From the NCBI RefSeq assembly GCF_003751945.1, contig NZ_RJKL01000001.1:1612001-1676000 (forward strand): DNA of 64,000 nucleotides, in the 5' to 3' direction. Positions 33,140 to 42,022 of this stretch are shown here, in pieces. Position 1 is the first letter of the stretch. Every line of letters starts with the position of its first letter. The notes under the pieces were generated by a model. That model worked only from the letters and a program-made list of their open reading frames with translations. It was not told the origin of the DNA and searched no databases. A program made the position numbers and the translations under genes. Source of the DNA: Couchioplanes caeruleus. Its GTDB lineage: Bacteria > Actinomycetota > Actinomycetes > Mycobacteriales > Micromonosporaceae.

Positions 33140-33558
33140 GTGAGAACGACCGTCCTCGGGGCCGCTCTGCTCGTCGGATTCCGCCCGGACGCCACGGCGC
33201 TCGAGTGGCTCGCCGCGCTCGGCGTACTGATGGCGACCGCGTTCGCGCTGACCTGGTTCGCCGTCGCGCTCGGGATGGTCGCCGACAGCGTCGAGACGGC
33301 CAGCAACACACCGATGTTCCTGAGCCTGCTGCCGTTCCTCGGCAGCGGATTCGTGCCCACCGAGACGATGCCGGCCGGGCTGCGCGCGTTCGCCGGGTAC
33401 CGGCCGTTCACGCCGGTCATCGAGACGCTGCGCGGGCTGTTGCTCGGCTCCGGGATCGGTGCCAGTGCCGTCGTCGCGCTCTCCTGATGCGCCGGGATCT
33501 CGCTGGTGTCGTACCTGTGTGGACCAGGCGCAAGTACAACCAGCGGGCTACCCGGTAA
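33140..33558 (+). pseudogene. Decayed ABC-2 type (DrrB-like) permease fragment
   Basis: The frame from 33140 encodes the C-terminal half of an ABC-2 drug-exporter permease: WFAVALGMVADSVETASNTP, FLSLLPFLGSGFVPTETMP, AFAGYRPFTPVIETLRGLLLG. An in-frame TGA interrupts it at 33485-33487, where the family has Trp. The sequence then continues as CAGISLVSYL, and a 2-bp insertion shifts frame before WTRRKYNQRATR and a normal stop at 33558. The N-terminal half and the ATPase partner are missing. The fragment is non-functional. Confidence 0.85.
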
Positions 33559-33656
33559 GCAACTTGCCATTGTCCGGCAATTGATTCACCGATTCTTCCG
33601 GCGCGCGACCCGGAGTTGAGTGACCCGCATCTGGCGGGCTCTCCACTGGGGGCGGA

Positions 33657-36566
33657 ATGGATGCGAAACGGTGGTCGCGGGGCGCGGCGACGCTGATGAT
33701 GTGCGCCGTCACCGGCGCGGTGGTGGTCGTCACGCAGCAGGACGGGGAACCGGCGGCGGCGCGCGACCCGCACGCCGCGCACCTCATACCGCGGATGGTG
33801 CCGGTCGCGATCACCGCGCCGGGGCCGTTGCCGCGGACCGGATGGACGGTCACGGCGGACAGCTCGCCGAGCGGGACGGGCGCCGGTAACGCCATCGACG
33901 ACAACCCGGCGACCACCTGGCGTACGGCGGCGACCGCGCTCCCCCACACGTTGACCATCGACACCGGCAACCTGGTCGCGGTCGGCGGCCTGAGCTACCT
34001 GCCGCCGTCCGACTCGCCGAACGGCCGCATCGGGCGGTACCGGATCTCGGTCAGCGGCGACGGGACCGCCTACACCGACGTGGCGAACGGGACGTTCGCC
34101 GACGACGAGGGGGTCAAGACCTCCACGTTCGCGACCGTGCTGACCCGTTTCGTACGCCTCACCGCGCTCAGCGAGGCGGGCAACCGCGGGTCGTGGTCGG
34201 CGGCGGCGGAGATCCACCTGCTCGGTGGCACCGATCCGGCGCTCGCGCGTACCGGATGGACGGTCTCGGCGGACAGCCAGGAGACCGCGGCCGAGAACGG
34301 GGCTGCCGCCAACGTGCTCGACGGCAACACCGCGACGATGTGGCACACGGCGTGGAGCACCGCGCCCGCCGCGCCGCTGCCACACCAGATCACCGTGGAC
34401 ACGAAGGCGACCCACCTGATCTCCGGGCTGAGCTACCTGCCCCGGCAGGGCGGGGGCCGCAACGGCACCATCGGGCAGTACCGGGTGGAGACCAGCACGG
34501 ACGGCGCGACGTGGGGCGCCGCGGCGGCGACCGGCCGCTTCGCGGACGTCAGCACCGCGCAGACCGTCACCTTCGACCCGCGGATCGCGCGCTACGTCCG
34601 CCTCACCGCGCTGACCGAGGCCGGCAACCGCGGGCCGTGGAGCAGCGCGGCGGAGCTCAACCTGCTCGGGCGGGCCGACCCCACCCTGGCCCGCACCGGC
34701 TGGACGGTGACCGCCTCCGACCAGGAGACCGCCCGGGAGAACGGCGCGGCCGCCAACGTCCTGGACGGCAACGCCGCCACGATCTGGCACTCGGCGTGGA
34801 GCAGCACCCCACCCGCGCCGCTGCCGCACTTGCTGACCGTCGACCTGAGGACCGCCGTTCGGGTGGGTGGTCTCGCCTATCTGCCGCGCCCGGCGGCGTC
34901 GCCGAACGGCCGCATCGGCCGCTACAAGATCGAGACCAGCACCGACGGTACGGCGTGGAGCGCGCGCGTGACCGGCGGCGCCTTCGCGGACAACCCCGCA
35001 CTGCAGACCGTGGTGTTCCCGCCGGCGACCGCGCGGTACGTGCGGCTGACGGCGGAGTCGGAGGCGGGCACGCGCGGACCCTGGAGCAGCGCCGCCGAGA
35101 TCAACCTGCTGGGCCCGAGCGGCTCGGTCGCCCCGGCCCGCGGCACGTGGAGTGCGCCGGTCGGCTTCCCGCTGGTGCCGGCGGCCGCGGCCCAGCTTCC
35201 CGACGGCAAGATTCTCACCTGGTCGGCGTACGCGCGGGACACGTTCTCGGGCGGCCGCGGGCGTACGGTGACCGCCACCTATGACCCGGCGACCGGCGAG
35301 GTCACCCAGCGGACCGTGACCGAGACCGGCCACGACATGTTCTGCCCCGGGATCTCGGTGCTGCCCAACGGGCGCATCGTCGTCACCGGCGGCAACGACA
35401 GTGCCAGGACCAGCATCTACGACCCCGGCACCGACGCGTGGACGACCGGCCCGGCGATGACCACCGCCCGCGGTTACCAGTCGAGCACCACGCTCTCCGA
35501 CGGCCGGATCTTCACCATCGGCGGCTCGTGGAGCGGAGGGGTCGGCGGCACCGACGGCACCCCGCGCAAGGCCGGGGAGGTGTACTCGACGGCGACGGGC
35601 TGGACCGCCCTGCCGGGCGCCCGGGTGGAACCGATGCTGACCGCGGACGCCAACCCCAACGGCGACTACCGCAAGGACAACCACGCCTGGCTGTTCGGGT
35701 GGAGCGGCGGCACCGTGCTGCAGGCCGGGCCGAGCCGGGCGATGAACTGGTATACGACGGCCGGCACCGGGGGCACCACGCCGGCCGGCAACCGCGCCGA
35801 CGACGTGGACGCCATGAACGGCAACGCCGTGATGTACGACGCCGGCAAGATCCTGACGGTCGGGGGCGCCACGTCGTACGAGAACGTCGACGCCAGCACC
35901 AGTGCCTACGCCCTGAGCATCTCCGGCACCACGGTGACCGCCCGCCGGACGGGCTCGCTGACGCACGCGCGGTCGTTCGCCAACAGCGTGGTCCTGCCCG
36001 ACGGCAAGGTGGTGGTGTTCGGCGGACAGAACTATCCGGTGCCGTTCTCGGACAACACCGCGGTGCTCGGCGCCGAGATGTGGGACCCGGCCACCGAGTC
36101 GTTCACCACTCTGGCGTCGGCGGCGATCCCGCGTACGTACCACAGCGTGGCGCTCCTGATGCCGGACGCGCGGGTCTTCACCGGCGGCGGCGGCCTGTGC
36201 GGCAACTGCGGGACCAACCACTTCGACGGCGAGATCTTCACGCCGCCGAACCTGCTGAATCCCGACGGCACGCGGGCGCCCCGGCCGGTCATCACCACGG
36301 CCCCGGCCACGGCCGGCAACGGTGCGTCGATCACGGTGGCGACCGACCGGGCGGTGTCCTCGTTCGCGATCGTCCGCATGGGCACGGCGACGCACAGCGT
36401 GAACACGGACCAGCGCCGCATCGCCCTGGCGCCGACGGCGGTGACGGGCGGCTACCGGCTCACCATCCCGGCCGACCGGGGTGTCGCGCTGCCCGGCTAC
36501 TGGATGCTCTTCGCGATGGACGCGCGCGGAGTGCCCAGCGTCGCGAAGACCATCCGCATCGGATGA
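33657..36566 (+). CDS. Galactose oxidase-like copper radical oxidase with three CBM32-like domains
   Basis: A 969-aa secreted protein. After a membrane/signal segment, three homologous F5/8-type (CBM32-like) domains start near residues 58, 195 and 344, each beginning RTGWTV.A and ending in W S.AAE..LLG. From about 494 a Kelch-like propeller and C-terminal DUF1929 domain follow. Copper-site residues match fungal galactose oxidase and bacterial GlxA: thioether Cys in HDMFCPGIS (near 563), Tyr in RGYQSSTTL, stacking Trp in GGSWSGG, axial Tyr and His in RTYHSVALL, and His in TATHSVNTD. It oxidises primary alcohols to aldehydes with H2O2 release, probably on polysaccharide. Confidence 0.92.
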   Translation: MDAKRWSRGAATLMMCAVTGAVVVVTQQDGEPAAARDPHAAHLIPRMVPVAITAPGPLPRTGWTVTADSSPSGTGAGNAIDDNPATTWRTAATALPHTLTIDTGNLVAVGGLSYLPPSDSPNGRIGRYRISVSGDGTAYTDVANGTFADDEGVKTSTFATVLTRFVRLTALSEAGNRGSWSAAAEIHLLGGTDPALARTGWTVSADSQETAAENGAAANVLDGNTATMWHTAWSTAPAAPLPHQITVDTKATHLISGLSYLPRQGGGRNGTIGQYRVETSTDGATWGAAAATGRFADVSTAQTVTFDPRIARYVRLTALTEAGNRGPWSSAAELNLLGRADPTLARTGWTVTASDQETARENGAAANVLDGNAATIWHSAWSSTPPAPLPHLLTVDLRTAVRVGGLAYLPRPAASPNGRIGRYKIETSTDGTAWSARVTGGAFADNPALQTVVFPPATARYVRLTAESEAGTRGPWSSAAEINLLGPSGSVAPARGTWSAPVGFPLVPAAAAQLPDGKILTWSAYARDTFSGGRGRTVTATYDPATGEVTQRTVTETGHDMFCPGISVLPNGRIVVTGGNDSARTSIYDPGTDAWTTGPAMTTARGYQSSTTLSDGRIFTIGGSWSGGVGGTDGTPRKAGEVYSTATGWTALPGARVEPMLTADANPNGDYRKDNHAWLFGWSGGTVLQAGPSRAMNWYTTAGTGGTTPAGNRADDVDAMNGNAVMYDAGKILTVGGATSYENVDASTSAYALSISGTTVTARRTGSLTHARSFANSVVLPDGKVVVFGGQNYPVPFSDNTAVLGAEMWDPATESFTTLASAAIPRTYHSVALLMPDARVFTGGGGLCGNCGTNHFDGEIFTPPNLLNPDGTRAPRPVITTAPATAGNGASITVATDRAVSSFAIVRMGTATHSVNTDQRRIALAPTAVTGGYRLTIPADRGVALPGYWMLFAMDARGVPSVAKTIRIG

Positions 36567-36605
36567 CCGCGACCCATTGACGGGCGTGCCCGCCTCTGAC
36601 ACTGT

Positions 36606-36638
36606 GGGCGAGTGGCTGATCCACTGATCCACTCGCCC
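36606..36638. promoter_or_regulatory. 10-bp inverted repeat covering the GntR-family start codon
   Basis: GGGCGAGTGG (36606-36615) and CCACTCGCCC (36629-36638) are perfect arms. The proposed GTG start at 36612 is inside the left arm, and the spacer holds two tandem TGATCCAC copies (36618-36633). It may be the autoregulatory operator of the GntR-type protein or an RNA hairpin that limits initiation. Confidence 0.6.
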
Positions 36639-37376
36639 ATTGTGCGGAGCTCCGTCGTCGACGAACTGGTCGAGCGGCTGCGCGCCGACGTGCTCGGCGA
36701 GCGGTACGCGCCGGGCAGCCTGCTGCCACCCGAACGGGAGCTGGCCGCGGGCTACGGCGTGACCCGCACGTCGCTCAAGCACGCGCTGGTCCGCCTCGTG
36801 GAGGCGGGCCTGCTGGAGACCCGGCACGGGATCGGCACCCGCGTGCGCGACTTCCGGCGCACCGCAGGCCCCGACCTGCTGCCGTTCCTGGTCTCGCTGG
36901 ACGGGCCGAGCTGGCTGGCGGAGGTGTTCACCGTCCGCCGCGAGATCGGCGCGCTGATCGCGGCCCGGGCCGCCGGGCACGCCGAGGAGGCCGACCGGGA
37001 ACGGCTGGTCCGGCTCCGCGACGACATCGCCGCCGCGCCGGCTCCCGGCCCGGCTCAGCAGGCCGAGGCCGAGGTACACCGCGCCCTCGCCGCCGCCTCC
37101 GGCAACCGGGTGTACGAGCTGCTCGTCAACTCGCTGCTGCGGGCGTACGACGACGTACGGGAACTCTTCGCCGCCCCGTTCGCCGACCCCGCCGAGGCCG
37201 CCCGGCGGATCACCCCGCTGGTCGAGGCGGTCCGGTCCTGCGACCCGGCGGCGGCACACGCCGCCGCCGACGCTTACTACCTCTCCACCGAACGACTCAT
37301 GCTGGGAGACGACGGTGTTCACGACGATGCGAGAAGTGATGACGGGGGCGGTCCGGCTGAGCGGGGAGGCCGGTGA
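36612..37376 (+). CDS. FadR-type GntR transcriptional regulator
   Basis: 254 aa from GTG 36612; GTG 36642 (VRSSVVDELVERL) is an alternative that would place the inverted repeat upstream of the start. The winged helix (LVERLRADVLGERYAPGSLLPPERELAAGYGVTRTSLKHALVRLVEAGLLE, read in blocks) is followed by an all-helical FCD ligand domain from about 95 (VFTVRREIGALIAARAAGHA; EAEVHRALAAASGNRVYELLVNSL). It probably represses the downstream barrel/GMC oxidoreductase genes until a carboxylic or lipid-like effector binds. Its 3' end overlaps the next gene by 62 bp, indicating one operon. Confidence 0.88.
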   Translation: MADPLIHSPIVRSSVVDELVERLRADVLGERYAPGSLLPPERELAAGYGVTRTSLKHALVRLVEAGLLETRHGIGTRVRDFRRTAGPDLLPFLVSLDGPSWLAEVFTVRREIGALIAARAAGHAEEADRERLVRLRDDIAAAPAPGPAQQAEAEVHRALAAASGNRVYELLVNSLLRAYDDVRELFAAPFADPAEAARRITPLVEAVRSCDPAAAHAAADAYYLSTERLMLGDDGVHDDARSDDGGGPAERGGR

Positions 37377-38772
37377 GCGGCCGATCCGGCTGACCTTGCG
37401 GTTCACCGCACCGGGCGCGCTGCATCCCCTCGCCGACCTCCGGGCCGAGGCGACCGTCCGGGTCCAGGTGGCGGGGTTCGCCGACGATGCCGCGGCGACC
37501 GGCAGCATGGAGATCGCCCCGCTGCGGGCCGGCCGGATCGGCTACCGGCTCGCCTTCACCGCGCTCGACGGACGGCGGCTGTGGCTGGACGGCGGTAAGG
37601 CGGTGACCGTACGCCGCCCGCTGGCCAGCATGACCCGGCTCAGCGCCCGGCTGCTGGACGCCGAGGGGACCGTGGTGGGCAACGCCCGGCTGGTGTTCGA
37701 CCTGCGCCGCGATCTCCTGCCGTTCCTGGCCAGCATGCGGCTGCGCCGCAGGCGCCGGCCGTGGCCGCAGGCGCCGGGCACCCGCGGCACACCGCTCCCC
37801 CGGCCGGCCGACGGCGGTCCCGCACCGGTCGCACCGGACGACCTGCTGCCCTCGCGGTGGCGCGGCCAGCCCGGGCGGCTCGAGGTCTGGTACGCGACCG
37901 TCACCGACCCGGCGACGGGCACCGGCATCTGGCTGCACCACGAGCTCGTGGCCCCGGCCGACGGCTCCCCGGCCCGGGCACACGGATGGGCCGCGGTCTT
38001 CCCGCGCGACGCCCCACCGGTCTGGGAACGCTTCGGCCCGGCCCCCTGGCCCGCCGAGCGTCCGGTCGCCGGGTACGACGCCGGCGGGATCACCGTCACC
38101 GCACAGGAGCTGACCGGCGCCGCCGGTGACCTGCGCTGGCGGCTGCGGGTGAGCGGCGATGGCGACCCGATGTTCACCTTTCCCCGCTGGGCCTGGCACC
38201 GTGAGCTGCTGCCGGCCGCCCAGATCCTTCCCGTGCCGACCGGCCGGTTCACCGGCACGGTCCAGGTGGGAGAGCGCGAGCTGACTCTCAGCGACGCGCC
38301 CGGGAACCTCGCCCGCATCTACGGCCACGGCAACGCCCGCCGGTGGGCCTGGCTGCACGCCGACCTCGGCGACGGCGACGTGTGCGAGGTGGTGGCGGCG
38401 GTCTCCACCCGGCCGGGCCTCAACCGGCTGCCTGCCCTGCCGTTCGTCCGGCTGCGGGTCGGCGGCATCGAGTATCCGGCCGGCGATCCGCTGCTGGCGG
38501 CGCTGCGCTTCCGTGCCCGCCTGGGACGGCCCCGCTGGACGGTGACCGGGCGCAGCGGCGACCGGAGGATTTCCGTGGCCGTGACCATGCCGCCCGAGCG
38601 GACCATCGCGGTGCCGTACGCCGACCCGGACGGAGCTCCGGCTGTCTGCCACAACTGCGAGGTGGCCGACGCCGTCGTCCTGCTGGAACGGCGTCACCGC
38701 GACGGCTGGCGCGAGGAACGGCGCTGGGAGCTGATCGCCACCGCACACGCGGAGGTGGGCGAGCGTGACTGA
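37315..38772 (+). CDS. Beta-barrel (lipocalin/tocopherol-cyclase-like) partner of a GMC oxidoreductase
   Basis: 485 aa from GTG 37315 (GGGAG 6 nt upstream), inside the 3' end of the regulator gene. Residues 1-140 (MREVMTGAVRLSGEAGE; LRAEATVRVQVAGF; YRLAFTALDGRRLWLDGGKAVTV) look like the barrel domain found fused to or beside actinobacterial cholesterol-oxidase-like enzymes. Residues 180-480 are beta-rich with many Trp (GIWLHHELVAP; WAAVFPRDAPPVWERFGPAPW; IYGHGNARRWAWLHADLGDG), recalling lipocalin-like or CrtC-like hydrophobic-ligand barrels. It overlaps the oxidoreductase gene by 8 bp. A role in presenting a sterol or terpenoid substrate is inference. Confidence 0.5.
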   Translation: MFTTMREVMTGAVRLSGEAGERPIRLTLRFTAPGALHPLADLRAEATVRVQVAGFADDAAATGSMEIAPLRAGRIGYRLAFTALDGRRLWLDGGKAVTVRRPLASMTRLSARLLDAEGTVVGNARLVFDLRRDLLPFLASMRLRRRRRPWPQAPGTRGTPLPRPADGGPAPVAPDDLLPSRWRGQPGRLEVWYATVTDPATGTGIWLHHELVAPADGSPARAHGWAAVFPRDAPPVWERFGPAPWPAERPVAGYDAGGITVTAQELTGAAGDLRWRLRVSGDGDPMFTFPRWAWHRELLPAAQILPVPTGRFTGTVQVGERELTLSDAPGNLARIYGHGNARRWAWLHADLGDGDVCEVVAAVSTRPGLNRLPALPFVRLRVGGIEYPAGDPLLAALRFRARLGRPRWTVTGRSGDRRISVAVTMPPERTIAVPYADPDGAPAVCHNCEVADAVVLLERRHRDGWREERRWELIATAHAEVGERD

Positions 38773-40591
38773 TCGCCTGGGCGCACTCGCCGCCGCCCTG
38801 CTCGGCACCGACGCCGACGAGGGCAGGCGGATCGCGACCGAGCTGACCCGCCTCTCCGCCGCCTTCCCCCGGCCGGTACGGCTCGGGCTCGGCGTCGCCG
38901 GCGGCGGTCTCGACCTGGCCGCCCGGCTGCTGAGCGGCAAGTCGCTCGCCCGGCTCGACCCAGCCACCCGGGAGGCGGTCTGCACCGCGCTCGCCGCCCG
39001 GCCCGGCGGCCGGGCGCTGCTCGACGCCGTGAAGATGCCGCTGCTGCTGGCCGCGGCGGCCGGTGGGGCCGCGAGCGCGGCGCCGGCGGACGCGGCACCG
39101 GCGGCGGCCTCCCCGCCCGCGCCCGAGCCGGAGCTGACCTGTGTCGCCGTCGATGACTGGCCGCGGCGCAGCCGGGCCGACGCCGTCGTGATCGGTTCCG
39201 GGGCCGGTGGTGCGATGGCCGCCCGCGAGCTGGCCCGGGCCGGACTCTCGGTGGTGGTGCTGGAGGAAGGCCGGCGGTTCACCGCTGCGGAGTTCCGCGA
39301 CCGGCCGGCCGCCGATCGCTTCGTGGACCTGTACCGCGACGGCGGCGCGACCTTCGCGCTCGGCACCCCGCCGGTGCTGCTGCCGCAGGGGCGCGGCGTC
39401 GGCGGCACCACGCTCGTGAACTCGGGCACCTGCTACCGCACCCCGGAGCGGGTCCTGCGGCGCTGGCGCGACGTGCACGGCCTCGCGCTGGCCGACCCGG
39501 CGCGGTTCGGGCCGTTACTGGACGAGGTGGAGCGCACCCTGCGGGTGGCGCCCCAGCCGACGGACGTGCTGGGCCGCAACGGCGAACTGGTGCTGGCCGG
39601 CGCCGCGGCGCTCGGCTGGAAGGCCGCGCCGATGCGCCGCAACGCGCCCGGCTGTGCCGGCTCCTGCCAGTGCGTCGTCGGTTGCCCGCGCAACGCCAAG
39701 AACGGCGTCCACCTCAACGCCCTGCCGCAGGCGTGCGCCGCCGGCGCGGTCGTGGTGACCGGCGCCAGGGTGGAGCGGATCGTCACGGCTCGCGGGCGCG
39801 CCGTCGGGGTGCGTTTCCGCGGCCGGTTGATCGCCGCCCCGCTCGTCGTGGCGGCGGCCGGCGCGTTGGAGACACCCCGGCTGCTGTCCCGGTCCGGGCT
39901 GGGCGGGCATCCCGGGATCGGCCGCGGGCTCGCGGTGCACCCGGCGGTCAGCCTGGCCGGCCGGTTCGGCGAGCCCGTGATCGCCTGGCGCGGCGTCCTG
40001 CAGAGCGTCGGCGTCGAGCAACTCCACGACGACGGCGTCCTCATCGAGGCCACCGCCGGCCCACCGGGGCTGGTCTCGTTCGTCCCGCCCGGCATCGGCC
40101 GGGAGCTGCACGCCGAGCTCGCCTCCGCGGACCGGCTGGCCACCGTCGGTGCGATGATCGCCGACCAGCCGAGCGGCCGGGTCAGCGCCCGCACGGTGCG
40201 CTACCGGCTGGCCGACAGCGACGCGGACCGGCTCCGGCTCGCCATCGTGGCCATCGGGGAGCTGCTGTTCGCCGCCGGCGCCGAGGCGGTCCTCACCGGG
40301 CTCGCCCACCGCCCGCACGCACACAGCGTCGGCGAGCTGCGCGACGCGGTCGCCACGGCCGACACCCGGCAGTTGCATCTCGCGGCGTTCCACCCGACGG
40401 GCAGCGCGCGGATGGGCGCCGATCCCCAGCGCGCGCCGGTGGACCCGGACGGGCGGCTGCGCGGCGTCCACGGGGTGTGGGTCGCCGACGCGTCCACGCT
40501 GCCCGGCTGCCCGGAGGTCAATCCGCAGGTGAGCATCATGGCGGTCGCCCTGGCCGCGGGCCGGGCCGCGGCGGCCGAGGCGGGCCGCTGA
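38765..40591 (+). CDS. GMC-family FAD oxidoreductase (cholesterol-oxidase-like)
   Basis: 608 aa from GTG 38765, coupled to the preceding gene. A 135-residue helical prefix precedes the FAD-binding Rossmann motif DAVVIGSGAGGAMAARELARAGLSVVVLEEG. Further family blocks are LLPQGRGVGGTTLVNSGTCYRTP, the Cys-rich CAGSCQCVVGCPRNAK, and the C-terminal active-site region HLAAFHPTGSARMG and VWVADASTLPGCPEVNPQVSIMAVALAAGRAAA. The Cys-rich insertion and long N-terminal domain fit bacterial long-chain alcohol or sterol oxidases. Likely oxidises a hydrophobic alcohol; the substrate cannot be read. Confidence 0.85.
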   Translation: MTDRLGALAAALLGTDADEGRRIATELTRLSAAFPRPVRLGLGVAGGGLDLAARLLSGKSLARLDPATREAVCTALAARPGGRALLDAVKMPLLLAAAAGGAASAAPADAAPAAASPPAPEPELTCVAVDDWPRRSRADAVVIGSGAGGAMAARELARAGLSVVVLEEGRRFTAAEFRDRPAADRFVDLYRDGGATFALGTPPVLLPQGRGVGGTTLVNSGTCYRTPERVLRRWRDVHGLALADPARFGPLLDEVERTLRVAPQPTDVLGRNGELVLAGAAALGWKAAPMRRNAPGCAGSCQCVVGCPRNAKNGVHLNALPQACAAGAVVVTGARVERIVTARGRAVGVRFRGRLIAAPLVVAAAGALETPRLLSRSGLGGHPGIGRGLAVHPAVSLAGRFGEPVIAWRGVLQSVGVEQLHDDGVLIEATAGPPGLVSFVPPGIGRELHAELASADRLATVGAMIADQPSGRVSARTVRYRLADSDADRLRLAIVAIGELLFAAGAEAVLTGLAHRPHAHSVGELRDAVATADTRQLHLAAFHPTGSARMGADPQRAPVDPDGRLRGVHGVWVADASTLPGCPEVNPQVSIMAVALAAGRAAAAEAGR

Positions 40592-40645
40592 CGCGGGATG
40601 CGGCCGGCGGGAGATCGCCTACTTCCGCGGGCGGTCGCTCGATCC

Positions 40646-40651
40646 TATAGT
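40646..40651 (+). promoter_or_regulatory. -10 element of a likely leaderless YbjQ transcript
   Basis: TATAGT ends 6 nt before the ATG at 40658, so transcription would begin at the A of the start codon. No Shine-Dalgarno sequence is present, consistent with a leaderless mRNA. The -35 region is weak. Confidence 0.45.
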
Positions 40652-40657
40652 TCGTCG

Positions 40658-41086
40658 ATGTTGATCGTGAGCTCGAACGACATCCCCGGATACGAGATCC
40701 AGGCAGTCCTCGGAGAGGTCTTCGGCGTGACCGTCCGGTCGCGCAACATGGGCACGGGCATCTCGGCCGGGTTCCGCGCCCTCAGTGGCGGCGAGATACC
40801 CGAGATGACCCAGTTGATGCTGCAGAGCCGCAACGAGGCCATGGGCCGGATGATCCACGCGGCGAAGTCCCACGGTGCCAATGCCATCGTGGCGTACCGC
40901 TTCGACAGCGGTGAGCTCGCGAGCAACTGGATCGAGATCTGCGCCTACGGCACGGCGGTCTGGATCGTGCCCGTCTCGGAGTACGCCAAGCGCCAGCACG
41001 AGGCCCTGGCCCGCGCCGGCCGGCTACCCCACCAGCACCAGTACGCCACGAACGTGGACGAGCACGGGCCGCCCGCGACGCACTGA
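40658..41086 (+). CDS. YbjQ-family (DUF74) protein
   Basis: About 142 aa from ATG 40658. The fold signature is clear: MLIVSSNDIPGYEIQAVLGEVFG, VTVRSRNMGTGISAGFRALSGGEIPEMTQLM, SRNEAMGRMIHAAKSHGANAIVAYRF, and NWIEICAYGTAVWI. YbjQ proteins form pentameric beta assemblies; metal-binding and membrane-linked roles have been suggested but no activity is established. The C-terminal 25 residues are a His-rich extension (LPHQHQYATNVDEHG). The gene stands alone and is followed by a GC hairpin. Confidence 0.85.
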   Translation: MLIVSSNDIPGYEIQAVLGEVFGVTVRSRNMGTGISAGFRALSGGEIPEMTQLMLQSRNEAMGRMIHAAKSHGANAIVAYRFDSGELASNWIEICAYGTAVWIVPVSEYAKRQHEALARAGRLPHQHQYATNVDEHGPPATH

Positions 41087-41095
41087 GCCACGGCC

Positions 41096-41121
41096 TCGGC
41101 CGGTCGCGCGCCGCCGGCCGA
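41096..41121 (+). terminator. Hairpin after the YbjQ gene
   Basis: TCGGCCGG (41096-41103) and CCGGCCGA (41114-41121) form an 8-bp stem with a 10-nt loop, 9 bp after the stop at 41086. It separates this gene from the ETF operon. Confidence 0.55.
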
Positions 41122-41198
41122 AAAATCTACGTTGATCAATATCTCTCTGTACACTCGCGACAGCATCATGCTCTTGGACCGGGCGGAGGCTGTCGCCG

Positions 41199-41978
41199 AT
41201 GAAGATCGTGGTCTTGGTCAAGCACGTGCCGTGCACGCTGCGCGGCATGACGTTCGGTGCCGACCACACGCTGGAGCGCGCCGCGCGGCCCGGTCGGCTC
41301 AACGAGGCCGACGAGTACGCGGTCGACCAGGCCCGGCGGATCGCACGGCGGCGGCGCGACGTGCAGATCACCGCCGTGACGATGGGTCCGGCCGCGTCCG
41401 CCGCGGCGCTGCGCAAGGCGTTGATCCTCGGCGCCGACGACGCGGTCCACGTCCTCGACGACCGGCTGCACGGCAGCGACGCGCTCGCCACCGCGCGGGT
41501 GCTCGCCACCGCCGTGGACCGGCTCGGCTTCGACCTCGTGCTGTCCGGCTCGGCGTCGTCGGACGCCGGGATGTCCGCGGTGCCGGCCATGGTCGCGGAG
41601 CTGCTCGGGGTTCCGGTGCTCTGCTTCGCCGACATCCTGCGGGTCCGCGAGCAGAAGGTCGAGATCGCCCGGGACGACGGCGCGGGCCTGCAGACGTACG
41701 TCGCCGCGCTGCCCGCCGTGGTCTCGATCACCGAGCGCTGCGGTGAACCCCTGTTGCCCACCCTGACGGCGACCCTCGACGCCCACCACAAGCTGGTCCA
41801 CACCTGGTCGCTGGACGACCTCGGCATCGCCGGGAACGACGCCGGTGGCGCCACCACGACCATCGTCCGCCCCGTCCCGGCCGACCCGGCCGGGCGGACC
41901 CAGGTGCTGCTCGCCGACGACCCCGCGGTAGCCGCCATCCGGCTGGCGGACTTCCTGGCGCTCCACCAGTTCCTCTAG
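41199..41978 (+). CDS. etfB: Electron transfer flavoprotein subunit beta
   Basis: A 259-aa protein from ATG 41199 with GGCGGAGG upstream. It begins MKIVVLVKHVP and shows LNEADEYAVDQARRIARRR, VTMGPAASAAALRKALILGADDAVHVLDD, and DLVLSGSASSDAGMSAVPAMVAELLG, the ETF-beta/FixA nucleotide-binding pattern. It pairs with the next gene product to form the FAD/AMP heterodimer carrying electrons from acyl-CoA or amine dehydrogenases. It is the first gene of a three-gene operon ending in a membrane Fe-S oxidoreductase. A -10-like TACACT (41150-41155) lies upstream. Confidence 0.93.
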   Translation: MKIVVLVKHVPCTLRGMTFGADHTLERAARPGRLNEADEYAVDQARRIARRRRDVQITAVTMGPAASAAALRKALILGADDAVHVLDDRLHGSDALATARVLATAVDRLGFDLVLSGSASSDAGMSAVPAMVAELLGVPVLCFADILRVREQKVEIARDDGAGLQTYVAALPAVVSITERCGEPLLPTLTATLDAHHKLVHTWSLDDLGIAGNDAGGATTTIVRPVPADPAGRTQVLLADDPAVAAIRLADFLALHQFL

Positions 41979-42022
41979 TCGTCGCTTCCGGTAGCCGTCG
42001 CACAAAATCCTGAAGAGGTGTC

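Noticed and set aside
33417..37508. Very long (1363-codon) minus-strand open frame opposite the galactose oxidase gene
   Set aside because: The translation is Arg/Ala/Gly/Val-rich without domains; it mirrors high-GC coding on the plus strand.
41132..41139. TTGATCAA palindrome before etfB as an FNR/CRP-type site
   Set aside because: FNR/CRP half sites need a 4-6 bp spacer; here the halves abut, so the match is probably chance.
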